DNA from: Psilocybe azurescens
Taxonomy: Eukaryota; Basidiomycota; Agaricomycetes; Agaricales; Agrocybaceae
Direction of reading: 5' to 3'
Assembly: GCA_023853785.1 (NCBI GenBank)
Contig: JAJIRX010000851.1
Coordinates: 124,001 to 188,000, forward strand
Length of the DNA stretch: 64,000 nucleotides
This document shows, in pieces, positions 45,282 to 58,995 of the stretch (position 1 is the first letter of the stretch; each line of letters opens with the position of its first letter). The position numbers were made by a program, and so were the translations under genes. The notes under the pieces were generated by a model. It was not told the DNA's origin, did no database searches, and saw only the letters and a program-made list of their open reading frames with translations.

Positions 45282-47018
45282 ATGGCCGAACATTCTGCAA
45301 GTCCTGAACTTTTTCTGGCGCTCAAACGCACTGAGAGCACATTCGAGGAGATTCCTGTCATGTCAGCTACATTCGTCATAGCATCTTGAACTGAACTCGA
45401 GACGTTAACACGAAGACAACCATCCTCACCCTCAACAGTGACATTCACGACGCACATAGCAAAGATCCAATAGCTCGGAGAAAGCTAGCAGACCTGATAC
45501 GCGATGCCTGCATAAATGTGACTACTCTCCGACCTAGGGTTCCAAGGCAGGTTCTCTAATCTGATTTGTCGCCCAGGTTGGATTCTTCTACAGTGAGTGG
45601 GCCAACGCAACGCACGGAACCCGCGGACAAAGCACATTCACAATGGCCTCTGCCGTACTCTCTAGTTCAATCCCATGGCATTCCTGATGAGATCATCGAT
45701 AACACAGTGAAAGCGGCAAAGAGGTACTTTGCTCTTCCCGAATCTACGAAAATGGAGGTACGGATGCGGATGTTCTAGTCCAGTTATGACTGAATTGAGG
45801 CATGAGTTTACACTACCTTTGATCCTTCCTTTATAGCTGAATATCCACAAGACGCCTAACTTCAAAGGATATACTGCCTTGCTAGGTGAAAATACTGATT
45901 CGACAGGGCTGGGTGACCTGCACGAAGGTTTCGATTTGGGATGGGAATCCGCTCCCGATGACAGTAGTTCATCCTCAGAATCCAGAAAAGATGGGGCAAT
46001 GGACGGAGAAAATGTCTGGCCATCAGACTTGCCGGGGTTCAGGGAAACCACTTTGAAATACTAGTCAGTCCCGGATCTTACGTCGTCCTCACTGAGAAAT
46101 CTGACGAACCGCGGCCCTTTGTAGTCACAGAGTACTGAATGTTGGAAAATCACTGTTTCCATTATTTGCGCTGGCACTTGATTTACCAGAGAACTTTTTC
46201 GATGATAAAGTGACATTTTCACTCGTATCTCTGTATACACTCGGCCTGATGTTGGCGATTTATTAGACCACGAAGCCAGCTGCTATTATGCGGCTTCTCC
46301 ATTATCCCCCGCAGAGTCCAACTAGCTTCGAGACCGATCCAGATGGAAGGCAGATAGGGATTGGTGCACACACTGAGTATGATCCTCGTCTCATTAATTT
46401 CCACGCAGGCACTGATCACGCTCGTCTAGCTATGAAGTAAGGGGCCGCCTCAATAGATGACTCAACGTAGCCTACTGATAGTCCTTTTGTACTGCAGTGC
46501 TTCACGATTTTATGGCAAGATCGTGCTGGCGGATTACAGGTCCAAAATACAGCTGGCAAATGGGTTGATGCTGTGCCTATCCCTGGCACTTTGGTTGTGA
46601 AGTACGTATTAGAACCTGTTCCCTCGCATGTATATCTGATTCTATCCCCGATATCTTTTGCAACGGCCAGTCTGGGAGACCAATTTGCTCGCTGGACAAG
46701 TACATATATCTACTGCAGGTCTATATTTGTCGTTGACATTGCCTTTTCAGACGACATCTTCAAGTCGACTTTGCATCGTGTGATAAACAGGTCAGGTGTT
46801 GAACGTTATTCAATTCCTTTATTTTTTGGAACAAATTACGACGTTCCTTTGGAGGTGAATACAACGTTGATGTTTCTTTCATTGCCTCATTTTTATACTT
46901 TCAGCCTATCCCAACATGTGTTACTCCTGGATCACCAAACAAGTACGAGATTATGACTGCTGGCCAATATGTTAAATCTCGGCTTGAGGCTACATACGCT
47001 CATTCTTCGGCTACTTAA
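45282..47018 (+). CDS. 2-oxoglutarate/Fe(II)-dependent oxygenase (isopenicillin N synthase-like)
   Basis: Oxidoreductase of the IPNS/2OG superfamily, substrate unknown. Exons begin 45282-45361, 45439-45517, a 16-base micro-exon 45577-45592, 45666-45757 and continue to the stop at 47018. Starts [16 protein letters not shown], then [40 protein letters not shown] and [20 protein letters not shown], the DIOX_N domain. The core has [36 protein letters not shown] and [20 protein letters not shown], where the distal iron ligand His and the Arg-x-Ser of 2OG binding are seen. Around 46378-46500 the join between GIGAHT and CFTILW, which should give the HxD pair, cannot be made with a canonical intron; it may contain an indel. 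The first intron uses a weak donor (GTCAGC). Confidence 0.82.
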
Positions 47019-48267
47019 CCTTTGACAATCACATCTGAAAATTTTATATTTGCATATACAACTGCGCTCAAACTCCGAGTTCGCATCATCTGTTAAACGC
47101 AGCAACTCGTGGGTGTGAATTGGCTGATTTCCGGCATGTGATCTGGTAAATGCAGTAGTGCCACCTTCATTTGTGTTGCTAAACTCCCCTATTTGTAATA
47201 TCCGAACTCAGAACAGTGCTTAGAGTGCGTATTTAGTTAGATGTTGCCGCTACCGCTGACAGGAGAAGCTAACATAATAGATTGGTGTGTTCCACAGGTG
47301 ATAAGACAAATTCAATAGCAAAAGGAGTGTAATCTATTCACTATGCGGGGCCAGGGTGCTTGGTGCTCGATCGCGATTATTATGAACTTGTGAACTTGAG
47401 GGAATTTCTGCTTAGGTTATGCAGAAGTAGGTAAGACAAGATGGCGGTGTTTCGAAGGAGTTTACTCCGTTTCGAGCATTGAGAACTGTTCATTACCGAA
47501 GCAGATTTGTGATAAATATTCTATTGGCGGCTTTCAGTCAAGTGATACTCGAAATGAACTTGTACGCCACCGTATGCACAATATGGGCGTTGGTTTTTGC
47601 CAGAGCCAGGTACGAAATACTCGGCGCACTATTCGGAATCAAGTTTTCTGACGACCTTGCATACACTACCCTCGATATCCGTTAAGTTATGCCTGCAATT
47701 CAATCCTCCGCCCGTAATTAAGATGGGGCCTTGGCAACAATGACGGTTTTTTTTTTTCGTGCTATACAGGTGAAGAGCAAAGCGGAACGTATGCGGGGAA
47801 CAAGCGGGATGCCTTTGCTATGCGTGTGTAAATCCAATGCTTCAAAGATGATATTGACAGGCTTAAATAGTCACTCCAGCGTGGCCAGAATAAATAGCAA
47901 TCTATTTATATTTTGATATTATATCGACTTGTTAACGACTGGATGTTCCAAGCTGAAGAGGTTGTAAGTTAGAACTTAGTACCTTCAATTCCAAACACGG
48001 ACCCCACCCCCAAAGGCCATCAGGCACAGGGGCGTTCATAAGCAACGACAATCTTTCATGATAAATAAAGATTTCACAAATGGTATGTATGGTACATAGA
48101 AACTATTTTGGGTAGAAGAAAGGGGACATTCGGGCATTGCATGGAGCACATGATGTATTTAGTAACGATAAGGTATGTGCACTGTGCCCCGGATTCTCTG
48201 GGGCTGACATTTCCTCAACCCACTCCCCCTATACTTAAACCGCAAAAGCACTAGAAAGTGATTGAAA
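47019..48267. other. intergenic region
   Basis: No supported gene; AT-rich, with short frames of no recognisable family. Confidence 0.45.
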
Positions 48268-48494
48268 ATGTCAAAGACTGTGAACCATAAGGATCATGAT
48301 AATCATATTCCTCCGGCGCCATCGGTAGCGCACCGCATGTACGAAGGTGTATCAGCGACTAACGATTTGAAATTTGATGAACTTGACACAATCTGGGTCA
48401 TAAGAAAGCATTAGATATCATGCTTCAATTACCAACATCGATGTCTGTCGAAGCTCTATGGGGGCAATTAGCAACAGGCGAACGTATGGGCTAA
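48268..48494 (+). CDS. possible small protein of unknown function
   Basis: A frame from ATG 48268 reads MSKTVNHKDHDNHIPPAPSV, AHRMYEGVSATNDLKFDEL, DTIWVIRK and stops at 48414. One base later the other frame continues as ALDIMLQLPTSMSVEALWGQ and ends LATGERMG at 48494. If one A is missing in the AAA at about 48404, a 75-residue protein results. It has no signal peptide, introns or known domain. Support is only the smooth composition across the break, so it may be chance. Confidence 0.3.
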
Positions 48495-48910
48495 ATACGA
48501 GTTTTCAGAACATTAGAAAATATTCGATTTACATCATCCTGAGGGCCACTTAACGTAAGCTGATCATGATGAAAACTAGGCGTTGAAGAACGGCATACGA
48601 CTATACCTTTCACCGACCCTTGTTAGGCACTTGCTGGGTCACATTTTTTGCAAAGTCGCTACAAAGGCGCAGCTCTCCTTAAAAAGTGGGACGTCGTGAA
48701 TTAGAAAAAAAAATTGAACCACGAATTTCGGTGCACTGAGCCAGTTGTAGTTGACAATTGTGAGGATTAGTCCTTGATATATAAAGCAATGGAAAAATGT
48801 ATAATGGGTCCTGTAGGCCTGACTCCTCGAACCCGCACCCGGATTTCCGCTGAAGCTCGGTCCTTAGTCAAGGTACATGTCGAAGCCCCAAAGTGGGGTC
48901 CGGGGTCCTT

Positions 48911-48984
48911 GACACGTTATGGTCTCTTGCTGTTGAGCCGTCTGAGCCACATTTGTCGCTCAGACGGCTCAGCAACAGCGTGTC
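48911..48984. repeat. strong hairpin
   Basis: GCTGTTG-AGCCGTCTGAGC (48929-48947) pairs with GCTCAGACGGCT-(CAG)-CAACAGC (48958-48979), with a 10-base loop. Outside it GACACG (48911-48916) can pair with CGTGTC (48979-48984). A related shorter hairpin lies at 49065-49096. Confidence 0.75.
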
Positions 48985-49064
48985 AGCATCTACGTTCTTC
49001 CACTTGAAGTCCTTCTGCAGAAGATTTGTGCGATGGCATTCGGCATCATGACCCTGCTGCTAAT

Positions 49065-49096
49065 AAGCCGTCTGAGTAGCATTTATGGCTCAGACT
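49065..49096. repeat. second, imperfect copy of the hairpin
   Basis: AAGCCGTCTGAG ... GGCTCAGACT around the loop TAGCATTTATG; the arms share AGCCGTCTGAG with the hairpin at 48929-48979. Confidence 0.6.
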
Positions 49097-50096
49097 GGAG
49101 AAGGCTCGTGCCGGTGCGATAAAAATGAACATCTGGCATCATTTGCAAATTCAGAGCAGACCGGCCTTAAGGTCCTTTCTCACAGAGAAAAGTCGCAGCA
49201 AGGTAGCTATAGTAGTTGCGAAAACTTTGGTGAGAGTTCTGATGATAAAAGAAAGTGTTGCTCACCAAAAATTTAAAAACCGCACAGAACCCCGAGGGTG
49301 TGATATTTCGTATTATATCACGATTACTACAAGTTTTGTGAAGCTTCGCGTAGTCTCGAAAGTATAAGCCTCTGGCGCGTCACGATTTCATTTGAAGAGA
49401 TCTATTCTTTGCTCCTACCTGTCGAACCTTTCGGGTATATCGAAATCGCACATAGTAGGTGGTTGCCGTAAGCCATGATACCAGATTATTATGAATTGAA
49501 TTCCTTCCAAGACTGTATAGATACTTTTGTGGCGACTCTTCGCCTCTTGTCAGCGTGTGGCGATGCGGGGACTCGGGAGTTGGAGTCTGGACGGTCCGTT
49601 TACTCTTGGCCAGAGACTGCAAGACATATCGTCACAGATCTACAGACCTCTAACACCCGGTGTATTAGCTCCCCGAAAAGCAAAAACGCCGCAAACAGCT
49701 AAGAGAGTTATGAAGGATATCGCGAGTCCTTCCCCAGGCTTATATTGGTGGAGCCTTTCTTTTAGAGATCTATAAGGATCTATACTAAGGAAGTGTCCAA
49801 CGGGAGAAGGGTACAAGCATCGTGGTATACCCGAACTGGAATGGGGTTCCCTCTGACTCTCGCTAGCCGTTGAAAGGCCGAAAATGCTCAATCGCCGGCG
49901 GAACAATCCATTTGGATCAGGCCTGAAGGATTTACTCGCATGCTGTGGCATGCAACTTGTGATTCTCTCTATAAAAGTCATCTTGGTCCTGGAGTCTCGC
50001 TTGCTTCGTCACTGACAACTCCCTGCAAGTTCAAATTTTCGTCCCCAGAATTTGCTTCGCTTGGGTTGACATCAGCAAACTTGTACTCCTTTCATC
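49097..50096. other. intergenic region
   Basis: No supported gene. Short frames on both strands (49380-49981) show no family. The right end holds the promoter and 5' UTR of the dehydrogenase gene. Confidence 0.4.
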
Positions 50097-51483
50097 ATGT
50101 CTGGCTCTTTCCCATCGCCCTCGACGTCTGGAATGTCTTTGCTTGACCCAGATCCCATTGATATGCGCACTTTGCCCCCTTTGCATCCATCCAACCTTTT
50201 TGATGTGGAGGGCCTCGTTGTGGTCATCACGGGAGGTGGAACAGGTGAAATACGGTTTCTCAAACCTAATCCGGTCGTATCGATGGAGGACCGGCTAACT
50301 GTCTATATTTACAAGGTATTGGACTCATGATGGCCAGAGCTCTAGAAAATAATGGCGCATCTGTATATATCATTGGCCGCAGGATGGACGTACTTGAGAG
50401 AGCGGCAGCAGAAAACAATGTGCGTTGATCACTTCATTTCATTTGACTGTTTTCCAAAGGTAGTGTTGAACTGTGGCGATGTCTCCCCTTTACCCCCATC
50501 CACCCGCCACAGTCTCATTAGATAGCTTTACTGACCACTCGTTCTCTTTTCCCTATAGAATTTCGATAAAATCTTCCCTATTGAAGGAGACATTACGGAC
50601 CGGGATAGTCTGTTAACTGTCGTGGAGGAGGTCCGGTCCCGACATGGTTACATTGACCTGCTTATCAACAACGCCGGGATTGCGAGAAACTTGTATCAAC
50701 ATCCCCTACCTTCCCCCCTCCGATGAATCCACCGTCAACTCTCCTCCCTCCCCTCCAGCTTCTCCAATGCGTGGCCCTCCCATGCCGTCCATCAAGGCAT
50801 TTCAAAGTGCGCTGTGGGAGACTGGATCACCAGACGATTTCGCAGAAACATTCTTAACGAATGTTACTGCGGTGTACTACACGACGATAGCTTTCCTTGA
50901 TCTTCTTCATCAAGGTAATATTCGACGGCAGCGTTTCGCTTTTCCAGATGCTGCAGCAGGGCTCTCACGACCACCATATCACACGTCCCATGTTTTATCG
51001 GTCTCGTCATCCGGATCGTTCCGACTGGACTCCAAGGTACTATCACCGTCATACACGTTGTCTAAAAGTGCTTGTACACACTTAGGCAAACTATTGGCGA
51101 ACTTGCTAGCACCTTGGGGGATAAGGAGCAACGTGTTGGCCCCAGGAGTATGGCCAAGCGGTACGCCTGCTAAATAAACTTTTGTATTTTTTGCCCATGT
51201 TTTTGCTTATGCCGTTGTCATCTAGAAATGACGACATCGCCAACGCCTGACTTCAAATTGGATCCGATGGCCATGAGTCGCAATGTACCATTGCGCCGTG
51301 CGGGTACCCAAGAGGTCTGCTATCCTTACGCATTTCCCTAATCTATTTACATCATCCTCATCGGTCTCTCAGGATATGGCGGGCACTATACTTTTCCTTG
51401 CGAGCCAGGCTGGAGCTTATGTGAACGGCGCAGTATGGCTGGTAGACGGTGGACGAGTTGGTACCGTGGCGAGCAATTATTGA
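50097..51483 (+). CDS. short-chain dehydrogenase/reductase
   Basis: NAD(P)-dependent oxidoreductase, about 380 residues. Exons 50097-50244, 50316-50419, 50559-51160, 51226-51314 and 51373-51483. The Rossmann motif GLVVVITGGGTGIGLMMARA is split by intron 1. It continues with GASVYIIGRR, EGDITDRDSL, GYIDLLINNAGIAR, FAETFLTNVTAVYYTTIAFL, catalytic Ser in HVLSVSSSGSFR, Tyr and Lys in SPSYTLSKSACTHLG, WGIRSNVLAPGV and the C-terminal AGTILFLASQAGAYVNGAVW with LVDGGR. Between NNAGIAR and the next helix there is a Ser/Pro-rich insertion. One extra A near 50686-50688 breaks the frame there. Substrate unknown; resembles fungal SDRs of the glucose/ribitol dehydrogenase style. Confidence 0.85.
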
Positions 51484-52378
51484 ACGACCATCAACCAGCT
51501 ATGGAAACTTGTTGCATTCCTTGGATAATGTGTTCAATAGGCACTCGGATTTTATTTACAATATTATACCCTCCGTTGGATTCAAGATTTAATGTACCAG
51601 TAGCAAACCTTGTATTTATCTACCAGTTTTTAACTACTGTCTGCCTGTTTACATAAATGGGAGGAAGTACTTGAAACAAACAAATAGAATTTTTTCCACA
51701 AAAATCTTATTTCTTTTTTATACTTGCAGAGCGCTGAAGGTCATGGGGTTAACACCGATATTGACTCGATTGGTGCTTGCCAGATTTCGGGTGTCTGGCC
51801 CAGCCTTCAAAGTTAAACTTGGGTTAATTTAAACTCTACTTAGATTTCATCATACCCTCGACCCACCCTAAGGAAACTCGTGCATCTGCCGAGAATAGGG
51901 CTGTATTCTATCATAAGCAGGTTTCTATTGGGGTTCGTGGTCCGCCGGTAGCTACCCCAACTTCACCAAGTAAAAGGCTATTTGCACAATGGTGTGACAC
52001 ATTACCAATTCCGTTCACGCGGTTTGTAATTTAACCCATTCATGATGCGGCATTATGCATAGAGGTGATAAATCAGCGATAAGCCAAAGGCGTTGAAACA
52101 TGAATCATCCCCCACTTACACAGAGGGAACGGTGATCGGAATCGGATTGGCCAACGATTTTGACAATCACGTGGCTTATTGATCGAGATTATACAATCAG
52201 TGGTGGGACTTGGCTTGTGACATTTGTTTTCTGCTCCGAATCTTATTTACCCAGGGCTCTCTAACTTATCTCTTTTCCAACAACGCTGTCTCGTACATTT
52301 CTCAGGGGTAACTTGCGTAGAAGCTGGGCATCTATTCCTCTCATATCAACAGCTACTCTAAACACACGAGCTTCACCA
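51484..52378. other. intergenic region
   Basis: No supported gene; includes the thioredoxin reductase promoter. Confidence 0.45.
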
Positions 52379-53727
<1,349 letters not shown>

Positions 53728-55034
53728 ATTTTTATTTAGGGTCAAGGAAATTTGAGGATATATCAACATACATTTGAAATCGTACGTTTTCTTTCGGAGC
53801 ACGATTCTACGCCTCTCCAACACCCTTTTTCTATCGTAAGCCTGAGTAGCCTAATTGTTGACGAAGCTCCGTGTGTTATTCACTAACTTATTAATGGGTA
53901 GATGCGGCACTCTAATGAGATTACTACCCATACCAACATCATAATTTCATTTCCATTCAATCTCAAAATCACAATATTAAGCGTATCCGGTCTACTCTTT
54001 ACCTTAAGATTCGAAAAGCGTCAGAGGTTCTTTATCATCCGGGGCTATACTATGGAATCGTTTCCACCGAGTTATGGTGTGCGGTGCGAAATTCCGAGGG
54101 TTGTTTTCATTTCATCATTACATACTTTTTTATCCTTTCAAGTTACGGCTAGCGAAGGCCCATCTGGTCGTTCTCGCCTTCTTTCTCGACCTCTTCCACG
54201 AATTCCTTATGTGTATACTGCGCACGCGGTCACAGGCACATTAAGCCATCCTGGCTTCCGCGTTGAATATTGAACGCCGGCCCTTTCATTAATTTTGTGG
54301 CACCTCCGATATTATTATCACTGACCCAACAGCTTTTTCTAGATCTTTCGGAACTAAATTGGGGTTTAATCGAGAATTGTCGATTCTGCTTACTTCTCCA
54401 ATGATGTGGCCAGGTGGCGGTGTGGATCTTTAGTTCGTTCACTAGATCAAAAGTGGTGGACTTATTTCTCTAGTGGACCTTAGTGGATATTATATAGGCC
54501 TGGATGACTCTAGTTATGCCTTCCCGTATTTTCGCTACCATCACGGCGCTGAACAATACATCGGGGTCGTGTTCTTGTCTAACAAAAAAATGCAACGCCG
54601 TCCGGCTAGTAGCCGCAGCAATTCCATCATACGCAATCTCTTTGATATATAGTAACGTACAGTTACCATCTTAAATTTACTTCATCTATGGTCTTGGGGG
54701 CCATTGATGCCCCAGGTTGGGCATAGGTGTCCACTGGTTAGTATTGACCACAGTTGTGTTTTGCCATTTAACCGGAGTGATTTTTGAACAGCAATATTAT
54801 TAGTAATTATTTATTCAAGTCACGAAGGTGACTCCTAGACTACCTACTTTACTAGTAAATATACTTAACGTACGGTCAAAGTGAGCGATATATTTATATA
54901 ATGCACAGCTTCTGGCACCGGCATTGCCACGGCCGGCGCTAAAATTCTCCTTGGAGTAGAAGTTCGTCATAGGTTTACTAGTAGTTAAGCAACGATGTAT
55001 CGCCTCTGCAGTCTACTATTCTCCCTCACCTCCC
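53728..55034. other. intergenic region
   Basis: About 1.3 kb with no supported gene. AT-rich, with short frames only. Confidence 0.45.
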
Positions 55035-56579
55035 ATGTCATGCTTCCGAGTTGTCTCTGCTCATTACTCACATAAAATACTTAGACATCTCGCTAGTGCT
55101 TTCATCCTCCTCTCGGTAATCCTGATTGTTTGCGACGTAAAAGACCTTCGAAAGTTTGCTGTGTACTACACAGTTCCTTCGCTCCAATTTATAGACCCTT
55201 TGGACAGACCACCTTCCTACACCAATTTGAAGAAATGGGAGCAGAATTTACCTCAGCATAATCTCAATCTTCCGTTTCCAGAAGGGAAGACCGGAAAATA
55301 TATCTTGTTCACAAGCTCGCAGGTCGAGATTCTGGGCTGGAACAACAAATTCATCAATGTGTAAGTATTGAGTCCTATATACTTGTCAGTTATTTCTGAA
55401 GACCTCCGGACAGTCTGATGGACAGCTTTCTCGCATACAAGTCAAATCGAACCTATGTATTTTACGACTTCTCCTGGTCTGACAAGCATTACCCGTGGCC
55501 TATTCATAAATATCGAGAATGGACACCCCATACACCTCTCAACGCATTTTTCTCTGGTCCTACAGCAGGAAGTTCTTGGGGCCCGGGAGACCCAGCACCG
55601 CGGGCTATATCAGACAAGTGGTTTGATGTCGTGTGCCCGAAGTCAGAGAGGAGGTACATCAACACACACGACGTGAAACCTGCAATATACTGGGAGGACG
55701 GCTCTGTTATTTTCGAGCACTGGCGGAAGATATTGACCGATGCACCAGAAAGATGCATTGAGATCATTCCGCCCCCCTCCGGAGACGGACGGCACACCTC
55801 AGGTATTCGATCTCCATGTGTGGGGTTCAGGCCGCAGCTTGTCGCTATGGGAGGACTTCAAAAACTCCCCTGTATCCCAGCTTCTGTCCGCGTCCCCGAT
55901 AGTTAAACTGGCCCTTGAGGTCAACCGGCACTTGTTTACACATGACGATCAAGCACCATTGTCAAGTATACCCAGCAGTACTCCGTTCGGCAGCACTCTG
56001 TCAGTTCATATTCGGAGGGGAGATTACAAAAGTCAATGCCGGCATTTCTGGACGTGGAGCTCCAGCTTTTACAACTGGAATCTCCTTCCTTTTCTGCCGG
56101 ATAGATTCAATCCTCCTCCTGGATTCTCATGGGGGTAAACATTCCCGAAAATCTGCCAATATTTCTCGAGCGATGTTTCCCAGAGATTCCAACTATAATA
56201 AAACGAGTACGTGACGTGAAGAAAGAATTCATGAAATCTGCCAAACCCGGAGAATCGAGAGTCCTCAAAGTCATTTATATAATGACAAACGACCATACAC
56301 CTTGGTTGGACGATTTAATAATGGCATTGGCAAAAGACGGCTGGGAGGTGGCTCGTACTACAGCCGACCTCACTTTAACTGCTGAACAAAAAGACGTCGG
56401 AGTGGCCATCGATATGGAAATTGGTCGTCAATCTGCGGTATTCCTTGGAAATGGGGTGAGTAGCTCCTTTAAAACGTTTTACTCTGCTAACTCTGGGACA
56501 GTGGTCCTCCTTCACGAGCAACATCGTACATCAAAGGCTCGTGGATGGAAAGGATGTGGCTACCATACGATTTCTTTAA
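55035..56579 (+). CDS. type II membrane protein with O-fucosyltransferase-like domain
   Basis: Three exons, 55035-55360, 55414-56455 and 56502-56579; about 480 residues. A short cytosolic start is followed by one membrane segment (ASAFILLSVILIVCDV), the layout of a Golgi glycosyltransferase. The lumenal part has GKYILFTSSQVEILGWNNKF, MDSFLAYKSNRTYVFYDFSW, DKWFDVVCPKSERRY and the motif LSVHIRRGDYKSQCRHFW, where HIRRGD is the sugar-nucleotide-binding signature of GDP-fucose O-fucosyltransferases. It ends VIYIMTNDHTPWLDDLIMAL, DMEIGRQSAVFLGNG and WSSFTSNIVHQRL. Two frame breaks: one extra base or similar change near 55790 and one missing G in 56131-56135. The family is common in mushrooms; acceptor unknown. 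Converges with NmrA-like copy D. Confidence 0.8.
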
Positions 56580-56680
56580 TCACACATTCGATAGAAATCA
56601 AGGTTAAGCAAAACTACTGGTACTTACTCATGGACTTTTCAAAACAACTTAATTATATACTCTGCACTAATTCGTAATTG

Positions 56681-58138
56681 TTACTTCGACTCGGCAAGGA
56701 ATGCCTTTGTCTCCAATCTGACATTCTCCAAAAGTCCTTCTTTGTGCTTTTGGGGTTCCAGCCAAGCGCACGGGATCGGTCACCTTTAGCGTAGCTGTTA
56801 GTGGCAAGTAAAGGCCAAATTGGCTGCGAGAATATTCTATAGTCAACAAAATGGTCATGAAAGCTCGAACTAATGATTCTCACCCCAAAGAATGTGTCGA
56901 GCTCTGCCTGAGTAAATGCACTTGGTTCTTTGCTAGTTCCTACACCGAATTCCACCAGAGCCTCAGAGATGACGCGTGCGAGTTCGATACCCGAATATTC
57001 ACAATTCTCAGCAAAGTAATATCCTTCAGCACCGTGTCCAGCAGCTTCAGGTCTGCTACGAATGGTATCAAAGAGAATGAGGTATAGATCGACCACTGCA
57101 ATGGAAGGTATTCAATAACGGGTTGACCATAGACAGCATCATACGAACCTTCTTCTTGCGAGACGGCAGACCAAGTATTCAAGCCCTTGGAGAAGTACGC
57201 TCCCTGTTTGCGGGCGATAGACGGTTTGATAATATATGGAATTTGGATTGAATGCATATTCTGGATGCCAAGATCAACAAGCTGTCCAGAAGGGCTGCCG
57301 AAAATAGTTCCTGCAGGTTTGATGAGCGTCCACCAGACAGCAGGAACCAAAAAAACACGAAGTTTACCAGGAGTGACGAGATACACATTCACATAACCAG
57401 CCCTATCCGCTTCGATAAGGGGGACGTCGACATTTCTGTGTAATGCCGTATCAGGAATGGAGCTGAGCGTCTCAACATCCAAATCACTATAGGTAATATG
57501 CTCTGAAGTCAGTCCACGAGAATCATCCATAATAATCGCTGTGACATGAATGAGCCAAGTTTCTGATTTCTATACTGGTAAGCGAACTAATGGTGTGTAC
57601 CTGTTCCAGACTATGGATTGGTGTCAGCATCACACTTTGCAGGTGATGCAATGTGAAAAATTTGCGAACTAACCGTATGTATCAAGATAGGAGCTTTTCC
57701 TGACTTTTCATGTTTTATTTTCAGCCCCTTCAATATCGCTTGGGCGGCCAAAGGGTGATCAGAATTTGCCTGGTAAATGAGTATTAACAGCGCAGTCGTA
57801 CATCATGGACGAGGATTAAAACTCACTACAGAGAAGACGACATCGGCTTGAGAAACTGCATCCGTGAGGAAGCCCAAATCCTCGGCATCATATGTTCCGA
57901 TAGCAATGTTGACCCCTAGGTTCTTTAACTTATCCCCCTTTTCTACAGAACGCACAAGAGCGGTGATCTTGAAAGACGACGCGTCAGGATGCTTCAACAA
58001 CCGGTCGAGTACACTCCCGCCAATGTATCCTGATGAGAAGAGGCAGATCATCTTAAGTTTAATTGTACATTGAAAGAAAATAATGATGCAATACTTGCCA
58101 GTTGCGCCAGTGATGAAAATGTTGATTTGCGAAGGCAT
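56681..58138 (-). CDS. NmrA-like NAD(P)-binding Rossmann protein, copy D
   Basis: Fourth member of the family at 29.6-36 kb, on the opposite strand and 21 kb away. Starts MPSQINIFITGATGYIGGS, then LDRLLKHPDASSFKITALVR, AEDLGFLTDAVSQADVVFSV, the conserved 10-base micro-exon (57601-57610), GLTSEHITYSDLDVETLSSI, GQLVDLGIQNMHSI, IARKQGAYFSKGLNTW, DLYLILFDTIRSRPEAAGHG and GDRSRALGWNPKSTKKDF. Intron 1 has a GC donor (ACTG-GCAAGT at 58094-58099) where copies A and B have GT. One base is missing in the A run 56730-56733 (+ strand), which shifts the last 20 residues; the proper end is at 56681. TATA box at 58209-58216. Confidence 0.85.
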
Positions 58139-58208
58139 GCTTTCAATGAGGGGAGAGAGTTAATCAAATAGGTGTGCGTTAATGGTAAGCGAGCAAATTC
58201 ATTCCGTG

Positions 58209-58216
58209 CTTTTATA
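58209..58216 (-). promoter_or_regulatory. TATA box of NmrA-like copy D
   Basis: TATAAAAG on the minus strand, 71 bases before the start codon at 58138. Confidence 0.55.
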
Positions 58217-58578
58217 CAGATCCCTGATATTTAATACTTTACTCACTTCGTCCCAGGGATGCCATGTTCATTATTCAGCTGCATTAGCCCTGCGGGTGGC
58301 AAGCGTCCAAGTATGCCATGATCGGCAATCGCCTCCCGATTTCGTCATGGATATTTGTTCCCCAGCCTATTCAGATTGTCCCCGTTGAATCTTCCGGTAG
58401 TCTTCGTAGTCTTCGTATGTGTAATCCAACCTTCACATTGGCCAAATGGGTAGAAATGACGTGGAATAAAGATACTCTGCCGATCCCTGCCGATTCCCGT
58501 CAAGTATGGAAACCCTGACTGTTAAGCCTCCAAAATAGCCACAGCCGCAGGCCGAATCATTCCCCGACGTTTGTCATT

Positions 58579-58992
58579 GGATGACTTCCCGTAGACTTTT
58601 AGTGTATGTCTGGTGCCAATAAAATGCACCAGAATAATTAAAATTATTGATGGCCCAAAAAATAATGCACATACACCAGATCCGTAGCCCGCATACACCA
58701 GACTACACCAGACTATAAATTTATTTTCAAGCATTGAATACATCGCGCATCGGGTGATGGCAGTCAGGTGAGCTGTCCCTTTATGGCAACTCATCTGATG
58801 GCTTGTATTCTGGTGTACGAAAAACTGCAAAAAGTATTTAGAACGGCCTCCCGACCCCATCCCAGATTATTATTTTAGAACGCCTCAAATCGCAAAATAT
58901 TTTTTGATGGCATCTCCGGCATCTCCGGCAAGTGGAATCTGGTGTATTCTATTGGCACCAGACGTACATTAAAAGTCTACGGGAAGTCATCC
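58579..58992. mobile_element. MITE with long terminal inverted repeats
   Basis: 414 bases. The ends (58579-58632 and 58939-58992) are inverted repeats matching at about 50 of 54 positions, both starting GGATGACTTCCCGTAGAC. ATT flanks the element on both sides (58576-58578 and 58993-58995), a 3-bp duplication as left by PIF/Harbinger-type transposases. No coding capacity. The inside contains several CACCAGA words. Superfamily assignment is inferred from TSD length only. Confidence 0.8.
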
Positions 58993-58995
58993 ATT

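Noticed and set aside
45233..45457. A minus-strand frame of 74 codons that looks somewhat protein-like.
   Set aside because: It is opposite exons 1-2 of the 2OG oxygenase, whose splice phases and motifs agree.
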